DNA of 64,000 nucleotides from Mycobacterium sp. 852002-40037_SCH5390672 (lineage in GTDB: Bacteria; Actinomycetota; Actinomycetes; Mycobacteriales; Mycobacteriaceae). This document shows, piece by piece, positions 1 to 7,456 of the stretch. The stretch spans positions 183,991-247,990 of the forward strand of contig NZ_LZTA01000097.1 of assembly GCF_001665875.1 (NCBI RefSeq). The letters are read 5' to 3'. Below the pieces are notes generated by a model that saw nothing but the letters and a program-made list of their open reading frames with translations, was not told the DNA's origin and did not search any database. How positions within the stretch are numbered: the first letter of the stretch is position 1; each line of letters opens with the position of its first letter. The position numbers and the translations under genes are program-made.

Positions 1-2
1 TG

Positions 3-482
3 TGCGGACTGGTCGCCACGCTCAGCGTTGCCCGCGTCGTCGTCGGTGTCGAGCTGGCGCCGCGGTTCGCGGACTCACCCAATTCGCCTGCGCTACACCC
101 GGTCTACGGCAACAACCTGGCCCAGCAGATCACCAGCACGTTCGACGTGACGCTGTGCGGGCTGGCTCTGGGCATCCTGGTGGCGGCCATCGTCGCCGGG
201 CAGCTGAGCGGTCGGCGGCTGGATCGCCGCGCCGCCCGCAGGCGCGCCGCCGCGGCGAATGCGGCGGCACCGACCACCCGGGTGCCGGTCGGCCAGGCCG
301 CCGGGCCGTCGGCCGCGGCGACCACCCGCATCCCCGCCGGTGCCCCCGGCGCGGACCACGAGCCGCCGACCACCGAGATACCCCCGCTGGCCAATGCGCC
401 CCGGATCTTCCGCGGTGACGACTCCGGAACGCGGCAGATCGCCGTGCAGAAGCCGCAGATCTACCGTCCCCCACAGGGTTAG
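3..482 (+). CDS. Integral membrane protein, C-terminal part (Rv0537c-like)
   Basis: The open frame enters from before the window and ends at a TAG at 480-482, giving about 159 C-terminal residues. It contains at least one hydrophobic segment (roughly residues 55-70 of the visible part, GLALGILVAAIVAG), then an Arg/Ala-rich and Pro-rich tail that is probably cytoplasmic. By position next to galE3 and pnp it corresponds to M. tuberculosis Rv0537c, annotated only as an integral membrane protein. Its stop lies 3 bp from the convergent stop of the epimerase gene. No catalytic motif is visible in this fragment and no function is assigned. Confidence 0.75.
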   Translation, partial: CGLVATLSVARVVVGVELAPRFADSPNSPALHPVYGNNLAQQITSTFDVTLCGLALGILVAAIVAGQLSGRRLDRRAARRRAAAANAAAPTTRVPVGQAAGPSAAATTRIPAGAPGADHEPPTTEIPPLANAPRIFRGDDSGTRQIAVQKPQIYRPPQG

Positions 483-485
483 CGC

Positions 486-1514
486 TCACCGAAGGGGCGC
501 GAAGGCGAATTCACGTAACCCGTCGCCCGGTGCGACGGCCGCACGGAAGCCCAGCACCTCGGCGGCCCGGGACGGGTCGGCGACGATGTGGCGCACGTCG
601 CCGCTGCGGTACTGCCCGGTGATCACCGGGGACACCGAACCGCCGCGCGCGTCGCACAGTGCGCCGGCCACCTCCAAAATCGAGATGGGTTGTCCCGAAC
701 AGACATTGACCGCAGTGAAGCCCTCGCGTTGCTGTGTCGCCGCGACGTTGGCGGCGGCCACGTCGTCCACGTGGACGAAATCACGCATCTGCCCGCCGTC
801 CTCGAAAACCTTTGGCGGATCTCCCTTTTCCAGCGCCGATCGGAAGATCGCCGCCACCCCGGAGTAGGGGGTGTCGCGCGGCATGCCGGGGCCGTAGACA
901 TTGTGGTAGCGCAGTGCCACCACCGAGCCGCCCGTGGCCTCAGACCACGCCAGCGCGTAATGCTCCTGCGCGGTCTTACTGGCGGCGTACAGGCTTCGTG
1001 GCCGCAGGCAGGCGTCCTCGTCCACGAGGCGCCAGTGCAGTTCCTCACCGCCAACCGGGCAAAGGTGCTCGAAGGTTCCGGCGTCGAGGTCCGCGCGCCG
1101 CCGCGGCAGCGGGTCCACGGGTCCGTGCAGATCGCAGTGATAACTGCCCTGTCCGTACACCACCATCGACGAAGCCAGCACCAGGCGGCGCACCCCGGCG
1201 GCGAACATCTGCGCCAGCAGGACCGTGGTGGCCAGATCGTTGTGGCCGCCGTAGGCGGGGGCGTCGGCGGCGTCCACGCCCGCACCCACCATCGCCGCCT
1301 GATGACACACCACGTCCACGCCGGCCAACAGTGGGGCCAGCGCGTCGGCGTCGCGCACGTCGACACGGTGACAACCCTGCGGCAACACCGGATTCGGGCC
1401 GTGCGCGGCAGCCAGCAACGCATCGACGGCGACCACGTCGTGTCCCGCGGCCCGCAGCGCGGCATCCACCCGCGCACCGATGAAGCCGGCCGCCCCGGTC
1501 AACAGCACCCTCAC
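486..1514 (-). CDS. galE3: NAD-dependent sugar epimerase/dehydratase, GalE3-like
   Basis: A 342-residue extended short-chain dehydrogenase. The N-terminus VRVLLTGAAGFIGARV carries the GxxGxxG dinucleotide-binding motif at residues 7-13, and the catalytic YxxxK is visible in SLYAASKTAQEHY. Proteins of this group interconvert or dehydrate nucleotide sugars; the exact substrate cannot be read from sequence. The GTG at 1512-1514 was chosen because it begins right at the Rossmann fold and overlaps the pnp stop as GTGA, which implies translational coupling. A longer frame upstream only reads through pnp. Orthologous in position to Rv0536 (galE3). Confidence 0.88.
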   Translation of the reverse strand: MRVLLTGAAGFIGARVDAALRAAGHDVVAVDALLAAAHGPNPVLPQGCHRVDVRDADALAPLLAGVDVVCHQAAMVGAGVDAADAPAYGGHNDLATTVLLAQMFAAGVRRLVLASSMVVYGQGSYHCDLHGPVDPLPRRRADLDAGTFEHLCPVGGEELHWRLVDEDACLRPRSLYAASKTAQEHYALAWSEATGGSVVALRYHNVYGPGMPRDTPYSGVAAIFRSALEKGDPPKVFEDGGQMRDFVHVDDVAAANVAATQQREGFTAVNVCSGQPISILEVAGALCDARGGSVSPVITGQYRSGDVRHIVADPSRAAEVLGFRAAVAPGDGLREFAFAPLR

Positions 1515-2305
1515 GGCAGCTCGATGGGCAGGGTGACCCCGGCGTGCGGCAGGCAATGCGTACAGGTGCGGTCGGCGGCGACCCGGCCGATGGCCTGGCG
1601 CACCAGCGTCTTGAACACTTCGACGTTCTTCTCGAATTGGGCGAACACGTCGACGGCCTTCACGCCCTCGCCGGTGCTCACACCGGCATCCAGATCGGTC
1701 ACCAAAGCGACTGCCGCATAGCATATTTCGAGTTCACGGGCGAGCACCGCCTCCGGATAGCCGGTCATGTTGACCAGCGAGAACCCGGCGGAGGCGAACC
1801 ACTGGCTTTCGGCGCGGGTGGAAAAACGCGGCCCCTGGATCACCACCATGGTGCCGCCGTCGACCACGCCGCGCAGGCCGGTCACCGCGTCGCGCAGCGT
1901 CGGGCAGTAGGGGTCGGCGAAGTCGACATGGATGCCGCCGGAGTCGAAATAGGTGTCGGCGCGGCCCCTGGTGCGGTCGACCAGCTGGTCGGGCACCACG
2001 ACGGCGCCCGGGCCGAGTTCGGGTTTGAGGCTGCCCACCGCGCACGGCGCGAGCACCCGCCGCACGCCGAGCTGGCGCAGGGCCCACATGTTGGCCCGGT
2101 AGGGCACGGTGTGCGCGGAGAATTCGTGCTTGGCACCGTGGCGGGGCAGGAAAGCCACCTCGTGGTCGCCGATGGCGCCGACGGTGACCGGGGCGCTCGG
2201 CGACCCGTACGGAGTGTCGACGGTGGTGTCGTGGGAGTCGGCTCCGAAGAAGGTGTAGAAGCCGCTGCCGCCGATGACTCCGAGCATCCGACCATTGTGG
2301 TGCAT
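1511..2305 (-). CDS. pnp: Purine nucleoside / methylthioadenosine phosphorylase
   Basis: A 264-residue protein of the MTAP/PNP family: MLGVIGGSGFYTFFG (phosphate-binding GGSG), LPRHGAKHEFSAHTVPYRAN and VVIQGPRFSTRAESQWF with NMTGYPEA are family hallmarks. It would phosphorolyse methylthioadenosine or purine nucleosides in the cytoplasm. The ATG at 2303-2305 (MHHNGRM) gives the usual mycobacterial length; a second ATG at 2285-2287 would drop six residues. It is divergent from menA across a gap of about 66 bp and coupled to the epimerase gene by a 4-bp overlap. MTAP versus PNP specificity is not settled by sequence. Confidence 0.92.
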   Translation of the reverse strand: MHHNGRMLGVIGGSGFYTFFGADSHDTTVDTPYGSPSAPVTVGAIGDHEVAFLPRHGAKHEFSAHTVPYRANMWALRQLGVRRVLAPCAVGSLKPELGPGAVVVPDQLVDRTRGRADTYFDSGGIHVDFADPYCPTLRDAVTGLRGVVDGGTMVVIQGPRFSTRAESQWFASAGFSLVNMTGYPEAVLARELEICYAAVALVTDLDAGVSTGEGVKAVDVFAQFEKNVEVFKTLVRQAIGRVAADRTCTHCLPHAGVTLPIELP

Positions 2306-2371
2306 GACGCCGGGGCGATCGCGGCTGCGGGGCATGGGGATCTCAGGCCCGCATCCTGGCAGGATATCCGT

Positions 2372-3244
2372 GTGGCCAATTTCGGGCAGTGGATTTCCGG
2401 TGCACGGCCGCGGACGTTGCCCAACGCGGTGGCGCCGGTGGTGGCGGGCACCGGGGCGGCCGCGTGGCTGCACTCCGCGGTGTGGTGGAAGGCGCTGTTG
2501 GCGCTGGCCGTCGCGCTCGCGCTGACCATCGGCGTCAACTACGCCAACGACTACTCCGACGGCATCCGCGGCACCGACGACGACCGGGCCGGCCCGGTGC
2601 GCCTGGTCGGCTCGCGCCTGGCGGCGCCCCGAGCGGTGCTGGGCGCCGCGGTCGCCAGCCTGACGATCGGTGCACTCGCCGGACTCGCGCTGGCGCTGTT
2701 CAGCGCCCCGTGGCTGATCGCGGTGGGAGCGGTGTGCCTCGCCGGGGCGTGGCTGTACACCGGCGGGTCGAAACCCTACGGCTACGCCGGTTTCGGCGAG
2801 GTCGCGGTGTTCCTGTTCTTCGGGCTCGTCGCCGTGCTGGGCACCCAGTACACCCAGACGCTGCGCGTGGACTGGGTGGGCCTGGTGCTGGCGGTGTCGA
2901 TCGGGGCGCTGTCCTCGTCGGTGCTGGTGGCCAACAACCTGCGGGACATTCCCACCGACGCGCACTCCGGGAAGATCACCCTGGCGGTGCGGCTGGGCGA
3001 TGCCCGCACCCGGATCCTGTACCAGGCGCTGCTGGGGACGGCCGGGGTGTCGACCCTGGTGCTGATGCTGGCGACACCGTGGTGCGCCGTGGGACTGGTG
3101 GCCACCCCGCTGGCGCTGCGCGCGGCGGCCCCGGTGCGATCCGGCCGCGGCGGGCCGGAGCTGATCCCGGTGCTGCGCGATACCGGGCTGGCGATGCTGG
3201 TATGGGCGATCGCGGTGGCGGCGGCATTGACCGTGACTACCTAA
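2372..3244 (+). CDS. menA: 1,4-dihydroxy-2-naphthoate polyprenyltransferase MenA
   Basis: A 290-residue UbiA-superfamily membrane prenyltransferase that attaches the polyprenyl tail to dihydroxynaphthoate in menaquinone synthesis, the sole respiratory quinone route in mycobacteria. The first Asp-rich motif NYANDYSDG has N59, D60 and D63, and the second is seen in NNLRDIPTDAHSGK. Eight or nine hydrophobic segments are spread along the chain. The GTG at 2372 is chosen because it gives VANFGQWISGARPRTLPNA, the conserved family N-terminus; the frame is open far upstream but antisense to pnp. A divergent promoter should lie in 2306-2371. Confidence 0.94.
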   Translation: MANFGQWISGARPRTLPNAVAPVVAGTGAAAWLHSAVWWKALLALAVALALTIGVNYANDYSDGIRGTDDDRAGPVRLVGSRLAAPRAVLGAAVASLTIGALAGLALALFSAPWLIAVGAVCLAGAWLYTGGSKPYGYAGFGEVAVFLFFGLVAVLGTQYTQTLRVDWVGLVLAVSIGALSSSVLVANNLRDIPTDAHSGKITLAVRLGDARTRILYQALLGTAGVSTLVLMLATPWCAVGLVATPLALRAAAPVRSGRGGPELIPVLRDTGLAMLVWAIAVAAALTVTT

Positions 3245-3342
3245 CGACTACGTAGGGGCTACTTAGAGTGCAGGCAAAGGACCCCGGGCGCGGCGCTTTT
3301 GGGGTACTTTTGCGTCTGCTCTGGCGATAGCGGAGGACCGCA

Positions 3343-4350
3343 ATGAAGCAGATAGCCGCGACCAGCGGGCCCACGAACATCGGCTTGCTCAGTGTCGGGT
3401 CGTACCGACCCGAGCGGGTGGTCACCAACGACGAGCTCTGCGAAAACATCGACTCGTCCGACGAGTGGATCTTTTCGCGAACCGGAATCAAGACGCGCCG
3501 GTTCGCCAGACGCGACGAATCGGTCACGTCCATGGCGACCGCGGCCGGGCTGGAGGCGATCGCCCGGGCCTCCCTGCAGCCGGCCGACGTCGATTGCGTC
3601 ATCGTCGCCACCAGCACCCATTTCACGCAGACCCCCGCGTGCGCACCGGCAGTCGCCACGGCACTGGGCGCGGGCGGCGTGCCCGCGTTCGACGTCTCGG
3701 CCGGCTGCGCCGGCTTCGGCTACGCGCTCGGCGTGGCGGCCGACATGGTTCGCGGCGGGACGGCCGCCAAGGTGCTGGTGCTCGGCTCGGAGAAGCTGTC
3801 CCCCACCGTGGACATGAAAGACCGCAGCAACTGCTTCATCTTCGCCGACGGCGCGGCCGGAGTGGTGGTGGGTGAGACGTCCGACCAGGGCATCGGCCCC
3901 ACCATCTGGGGCAGCGACGGCGCACAGGCCACCGCCATCCGCCAGGACATCGAGTGGATCGACTACACGGAGAACCCCACCGGCGAGCGCCCGTACCTTC
4001 GGCTCGAAGGCAGCGCGGTCTTCCGGTGGGCGGCGTTCGAGATGGGCAAGGTCGGTCGGCAGGCCATGGACGCGGCCGGAGTCCGGCCCGACGAGATCGA
4101 CGTTTTCCTGCCGCATCAGGCCAACAGCCGGATCAACGAGGTACTGGCCAAGAGCCTCGATCTGCGCCCGGGTGCGATCGTCGCCAACGACATCGAACAC
4201 ACCGGAAACACCTCCGCCGCGTCCATTCCCTTGGCGATGGCCGAACTGCTGGCGACCGGGGCGGCCAAGGCCGGCGACCTGGCGCTGCTGCTCGGATACG
4301 GCGCCGGCCTGAGCTATGCCGCTCAGGTCGTGCGGCTGCCGAACGGCTAA
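3343..4350 (+). CDS. fabH: 3-oxoacyl-ACP synthase III (KAS III), FabH
   Basis: A 335-residue condensing enzyme linking FAS-I acyl-CoA primers to the FAS-II mycolate elongation system. The catalytic triad is visible at C122 (SAGCAGFG), H258 (LPHQAN) and N289 (HTGNTSAA), the same numbering as M. tuberculosis FabH (Rv0533c). The C-terminal GYGAGLSYAAQVV is also conserved. The ATG is preceded by a good ribosome site, GGAGGA, at about 3333-3338. The TAA stop overlaps by 2 bp the TAG of the convergent DUF4229 gene. Confidence 0.96.
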   Translation: MKQIAATSGPTNIGLLSVGSYRPERVVTNDELCENIDSSDEWIFSRTGIKTRRFARRDESVTSMATAAGLEAIARASLQPADVDCVIVATSTHFTQTPACAPAVATALGAGGVPAFDVSAGCAGFGYALGVAADMVRGGTAAKVLVLGSEKLSPTVDMKDRSNCFIFADGAAGVVVGETSDQGIGPTIWGSDGAQATAIRQDIEWIDYTENPTGERPYLRLEGSAVFRWAAFEMGKVGRQAMDAAGVRPDEIDVFLPHQANSRINEVLAKSLDLRPGAIVANDIEHTGNTSAASIPLAMAELLATGAAKAGDLALLLGYGAGLSYAAQVVRLPNG

Positions 4351-4742
4351 GCCCGCCCTGATTCTGGGTCGCCGCCCTCGTCGGGCGTCGTGTCCCCGTG
4401 CAGTCGGGCCTGGAGCAGTTCGCGTTCGCGGCGGCGTCGTTCCCCGGCGATCGCGAGCGCGGCGGTGGCCCGCCGGCGCAGCGGGGCGAACACCCAGATT
4501 CCCAGGGGCATCGCGATGATCAGCGCGAACAGCACGGCCACCACGATGGGAAACTGCGCGATGCCCGCCAAGCGCGCGACACCGTAGATCACGCCGGTGA
4601 GCGCGACCGCCAGCAGCACCCGCGCCGCCATGTACACCAACACGTGCACGGCCACCCGATTTCCGGCGGGTTGCGCCGCGCCCTCGCTCGCGCCGTGGTC
4701 TCCCGTGCTTCCGGTGCTGCCGTCGCTGGCTTCTTGTGACAC
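4347..4742 (-). CDS. DUF4229 membrane protein (Rv0531-like)
   Basis: 131 residues: a hydrophilic N-terminus of about 35 residues rich in Ser/Gly, two hydrophobic helices (VLVYMAARVLLAVALTGVI and FPIVVAVLFALIIAMPLGI), and an Arg-rich cytoplasmic tail ending in a short helix. This two-helix plus basic-tail architecture matches the DUF4229 family. Function unknown. It lies where H37Rv has Rv0531; the PE_PGRS6 gene found next to it in H37Rv is absent here, since fabH abuts directly with overlapping convergent stops. Confidence 0.8.
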   Translation of the reverse strand: MSQEASDGSTGSTGDHGASEGAAQPAGNRVAVHVLVYMAARVLLAVALTGVIYGVARLAGIAQFPIVVAVLFALIIAMPLGIWVFAPLRRRATAALAIAGERRRRERELLQARLHGDTTPDEGGDPESGRA

Positions 4743-4788
4743 AGGCTGAGCCTACGGCGCGGGTATATTCGCCCCAAGGAGGTGTTGC

Positions 4789-4950
4789 GTGCTCTACCTG
4801 CTGCTCGTCGTGATTTTGGGGACGCTGATCTACGTTGGCTGGCGTGCGGCGCGATCGCAGGCCCACCGGCCGAAGACGCGCGTCATCGGGCCCGACGACG
4901 ATCCAGATTTCCTGCGGCGGTTGGGCCACGGCGACAACAACCCGCGCTAG
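4789..4950 (+). CDS. 53-residue single-pass membrane peptide (Rv0530A-like)
   Basis: A small gene with a GTG start preceded by a near-perfect Shine-Dalgarno AAGGAGG at 4776-4782. The product begins with a hydrophobic helix (residues 1-18, LYLLLVVILGTLIYVGW) followed by a basic stretch and the acidic tail IGPDDDPDFLRRLG. Such short helix-plus-tail peptides often bind membrane complexes, but nothing shows a partner here. It is divergent from the DUF4229 gene. The TAG stop lies in a GCTAG that is repeated at every junction of the adjoining 55 bp repeats. M. tuberculosis has a similar small gene, Rv0530A. Confidence 0.75.
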   Translation: MLYLLLVVILGTLIYVGWRAARSQAHRPKTRVIGPDDDPDFLRRLGHGDNNPR

Positions 4951-5115
4951 CGTGATGGCGACGGCCCGCCGCGCCCGGCTTCGCCGCGCTTGCGACCGCC
5001 GCTAGCTTGACGGCGACGGCCCGCCGCCCCCGGCTTCGCCGCGCTTGCGACCGCCGCTAGCTTGACGGCGACGGCCCGCCGCCCCCGGCTTCGCCGCGTT
5101 TGCGACCGCCGCTAG
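4951..5115. repeat. Three tandem 55 bp units between convergent genes
   Basis: Units run 4951-5005, 5006-5060 and 5061-5115. Units 2 and 3 differ by one base and unit 1 by a few. Each unit ends in GCTAG, the same pentamer that carries the stop of the small plus-strand gene (4946-4950) and, at the last boundary, the minus-strand stop of the ATPase gene (5112-5114). The layout resembles mycobacterial interspersed repetitive units. A single diverged relative lies at 29580-29633. Confidence 0.85.
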
Positions 5116-6410
5116 CCGAGCACTCCCGGGTTGTGTTGGTCGCCGGGGAACCCGTCGGCGACGATGGCGGCCAGCTCGGTGAGCGCTTCGCGCGTCCCGC
5201 GCCGTAACCGGTCCAGATCGATCTCGGCGCCCTCTTCGAGGTGCGAGTCGAACGGCACCAGCTGGACCGCGCGGCAGCGCCGGGAGAAGTGGTCGATCAC
5301 CTTGTTCATGTCGACCTTGCCCGGGCGCGACTTCACCCCGTTGATGACCGCGATGGAGTTGCGGACCAGGTCTTCGTGACCGTGGGCATCCAGCCAGTCC
5401 AGCGTCGCCGAGGCACTGCGCGCACCGTCGATGGACGCCGAACTGACCACGACGAGGGCGTCCGCCTTCTCCAGCACCGAGCTCATCACCGAGTGCAGCA
5501 GTCCGGGCCCGCAGTCGGTGAGCACCAACCCGTAGAACCGTTCCAGAATGTCCAGGATCCGCTCATAGTCTTGGGCGCTGAACGCTTCCGATATGCCGGG
5601 ATCGGTTTCGGACGCCAGCACCTCCAGACCGCTGGGCCCCTTGGAGGTGTAGCGGCGCACATCGCTGTAGCGCTCGATGGTTCCGGCGTCGTGCAGTAGC
5701 TGACGTACCGTCGCGGCCGTCTCCAGCGGGATCTTCTGGCTCAGCGTGCCGCGGTCGGGGTTGGCGTCCACGGCCACCACCCGGTCACCGCGGATGGAGG
5801 CAAAGGTGGCGCCCAGCGTCGCGGCAATCGTGGTCTTGCCCACGCCGCCCTTCAACGACAGGAACGCCACCCGATAGGAGCCCCGCAGCGGCCGGTTCAC
5901 CTGGGCGACCAGGTTGTTGTACCGGGTGGCTCGTGGGCTCTCGCCCAGGTTGATCAGCCCGCCGGACAGCTTGAACAGCAGCAGCCGCCATCCGTCGGAC
6001 GGCGGCGGCGCGACCGGCCGCAACAACATGCCGGTGGACAGTTCCGGATACGGGGTGTGTGGCAGGTGCTCCGGACGCTGCGGCGCCCCCTTGATCTGGG
6101 TGGGCGGCGCGTCCGGGCCGGTGTAGTAGGCGCCATACGCAGTGGGGTCGACGCGTGGGATGCCGGTCACCGGCGTGGGATCCCAAGGCGGCATCCCACC
6201 CGGGCTGGGCGGCGCGGCGGGCTGGCCTTGGGGACCGGGGACGCGGCGTTCGGTACGGAATCCGGCGAAGGCGCGGGTGGGGGCGTCACCCCCGGACTCG
6301 GCCTGCTGTTGCGCGGGCGCCTGCTGGTCTGCCGCCGGCGACGTCTGTGGGGGTATCTGCGTGGTCGGTTGTTCGGGCGCCCCCACGCCCGCCGTTGGAT
6401 GCTCGGTCAC
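5112..6410 (-). CDS. ParA/MinD-like P-loop ATPase with proline-rich N-terminus (Rv0530-like)
   Basis: 432 residues. About 150 N-terminal residues are Pro/Gln/Gly-rich and look disordered. The C-terminal part is a MinD/ParA-type ATPase: deviant Walker A in SLKGGVGKTTIAATLG, then VVAVDANPDRGTLSQ and VLTDCGPGLLHSVM (Walker B-like). This architecture resembles the EspI/EccI-like ATPases of mycobacteria and other proteins that use a ParA switch to position or regulate membrane machines. No esx conserved components are adjacent; the upstream neighbours are cytochrome c maturation genes, from which it is separated by 62 bp. Partner unknown. Confidence 0.85.
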   Translation of the reverse strand: MTEHPTAGVGAPEQPTTQIPPQTSPAADQQAPAQQQAESGGDAPTRAFAGFRTERRVPGPQGQPAAPPSPGGMPPWDPTPVTGIPRVDPTAYGAYYTGPDAPPTQIKGAPQRPEHLPHTPYPELSTGMLLRPVAPPPSDGWRLLLFKLSGGLINLGESPRATRYNNLVAQVNRPLRGSYRVAFLSLKGGVGKTTIAATLGATFASIRGDRVVAVDANPDRGTLSQKIPLETAATVRQLLHDAGTIERYSDVRRYTSKGPSGLEVLASETDPGISEAFSAQDYERILDILERFYGLVLTDCGPGLLHSVMSSVLEKADALVVVSSASIDGARSASATLDWLDAHGHEDLVRNSIAVINGVKSRPGKVDMNKVIDHFSRRCRAVQLVPFDSHLEEGAEIDLDRLRRGTREALTELAAIVADGFPGDQHNPGVLG

Positions 6411-6472
6411 TGCACTCCCCCTTGTTGTGCGTTTCTCCCGTGTCGTGCGCTATTCGGGCCGGTTGTGCACCC

Positions 6473-7456
6473 TCACCCGACGCCCGCATAAGAATGCAGG
6501 CCCACAGTGACCAGGTTAACGAAGAACAAATTGAAGACCATGGCCACAAACCCCGCGACATTGATCCAGGCGGCTTTCCGGTCCCGCCATCCCGCGGTTG
6601 ACCTGGCGTGCAGGTACGCGGCGTAAATCACCCAGGCGACAAAAGACACCGTCTCCTTGGGATCCCAGCCCCAATATCGGCCCCAGGCTTCTTCGGCCCA
6701 GATGGCTCCGAAAATGACGCCGAAACCGAACACCGGAAAAGCGAAAATCGTCGTCCGATAGGCGATGCGGTCCAGCGTCTGCGCGTCGGGGAACCGCTGC
6801 ACCAGCCGGCTCAGCGCGGTGTGCGTGCTGTGTTCGGGGTCTGCCAGCGGCGACGTGCGCAGCAGGAACAGGATGCTGGCGATGCCGGCCACCAGGAACA
6901 CCCCCGATCCCAGGCTGACCACCGACACATGGATGGGCAGCCAGTAGGACTGCAGTGCGGGCATCACCGGCGCGGCATTGGTGTAGAGCCAGCGACCGGA
7001 CACCGTGAGCAGGATCAGCACCGGCAGCAGCAGAAAAACCCACAGCGGACGGTATTGCGGGCGGCGCAACACGACCGCTCCGGCGATCAACCCGCACAGG
7101 CAGGTCAGGTTGATGAATTCGTACATGTTGCCCCAGGGCACCCGGACGGTGGCCAGGCCGCGCAGCACCAGGCACGTCAGCAGAAGTCCGATGCCCAGGT
7201 ACACCACGGCCAACCCGGCCCGGCCGACGCGCTCGTCGATCGGGCGTTGGCTTGTCTCCTCCACCACGCCTGGAGTGGCGGAGTCCGCGCTGACCGCACC
7301 GGCCAGCACCCGGGCACGCTGATCGGCGCGGCGCCCGCCGGCGTAGGCCAGCTCGAAGGCCAACAGCAGCAGCGCGATGACCAGGGCCACCACCGCCGAC
7401 GTGAACGCCCAGTCGGAGTAGCGCGCCAGCTCGATGTTGACGTGCACGGTATTCAT
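6473..7456 (-). CDS. ccsA: Cytochrome c biogenesis protein CcsB/CcsA (haem handling)
   Basis: 327 residues with about eight hydrophobic segments. The Trp-rich haem-handling signature WAEEAWGRYWGWDPKET is intact near residue 250, with flanking His residues in the helices (PIHVSVVSL, LHSYAGVG). With ResB it forms the System II haem lyase that exports haem and attaches it to apocytochromes. The ATG overlaps the resB stop as ATGA. H37Rv Rv0529 is the positional equivalent. Confidence 0.94.
   Translation of the reverse strand: MNTVHVNIELARYSDWAFTSAVVALVIALLLLAFELAYAGGRRADQRARVLAGAVSADSATPGVVEETSQRPIDERVGRAGLAVVYLGIGLLLTCLVLRGLATVRVPWGNMYEFINLTCLCGLIAGAVVLRRPQYRPLWVFLLLPVLILLTVSGRWLYTNAAPVMPALQSYWLPIHVSVVSLGSGVFLVAGIASILFLLRTSPLADPEHSTHTALSRLVQRFPDAQTLDRIAYRTTIFAFPVFGFGVIFGAIWAEEAWGRYWGWDPKETVSFVAWVIYAAYLHARSTAGWRDRKAAWINVAGFVAMVFNLFFVNLVTVGLHSYAGVG

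Noticed and set aside
588..1721. Long open frame antisense to the galE3-like gene
   Set aside because: A GC-rich shadow: His/Arg-rich, no domain, and the minus-strand product is a complete SDR.
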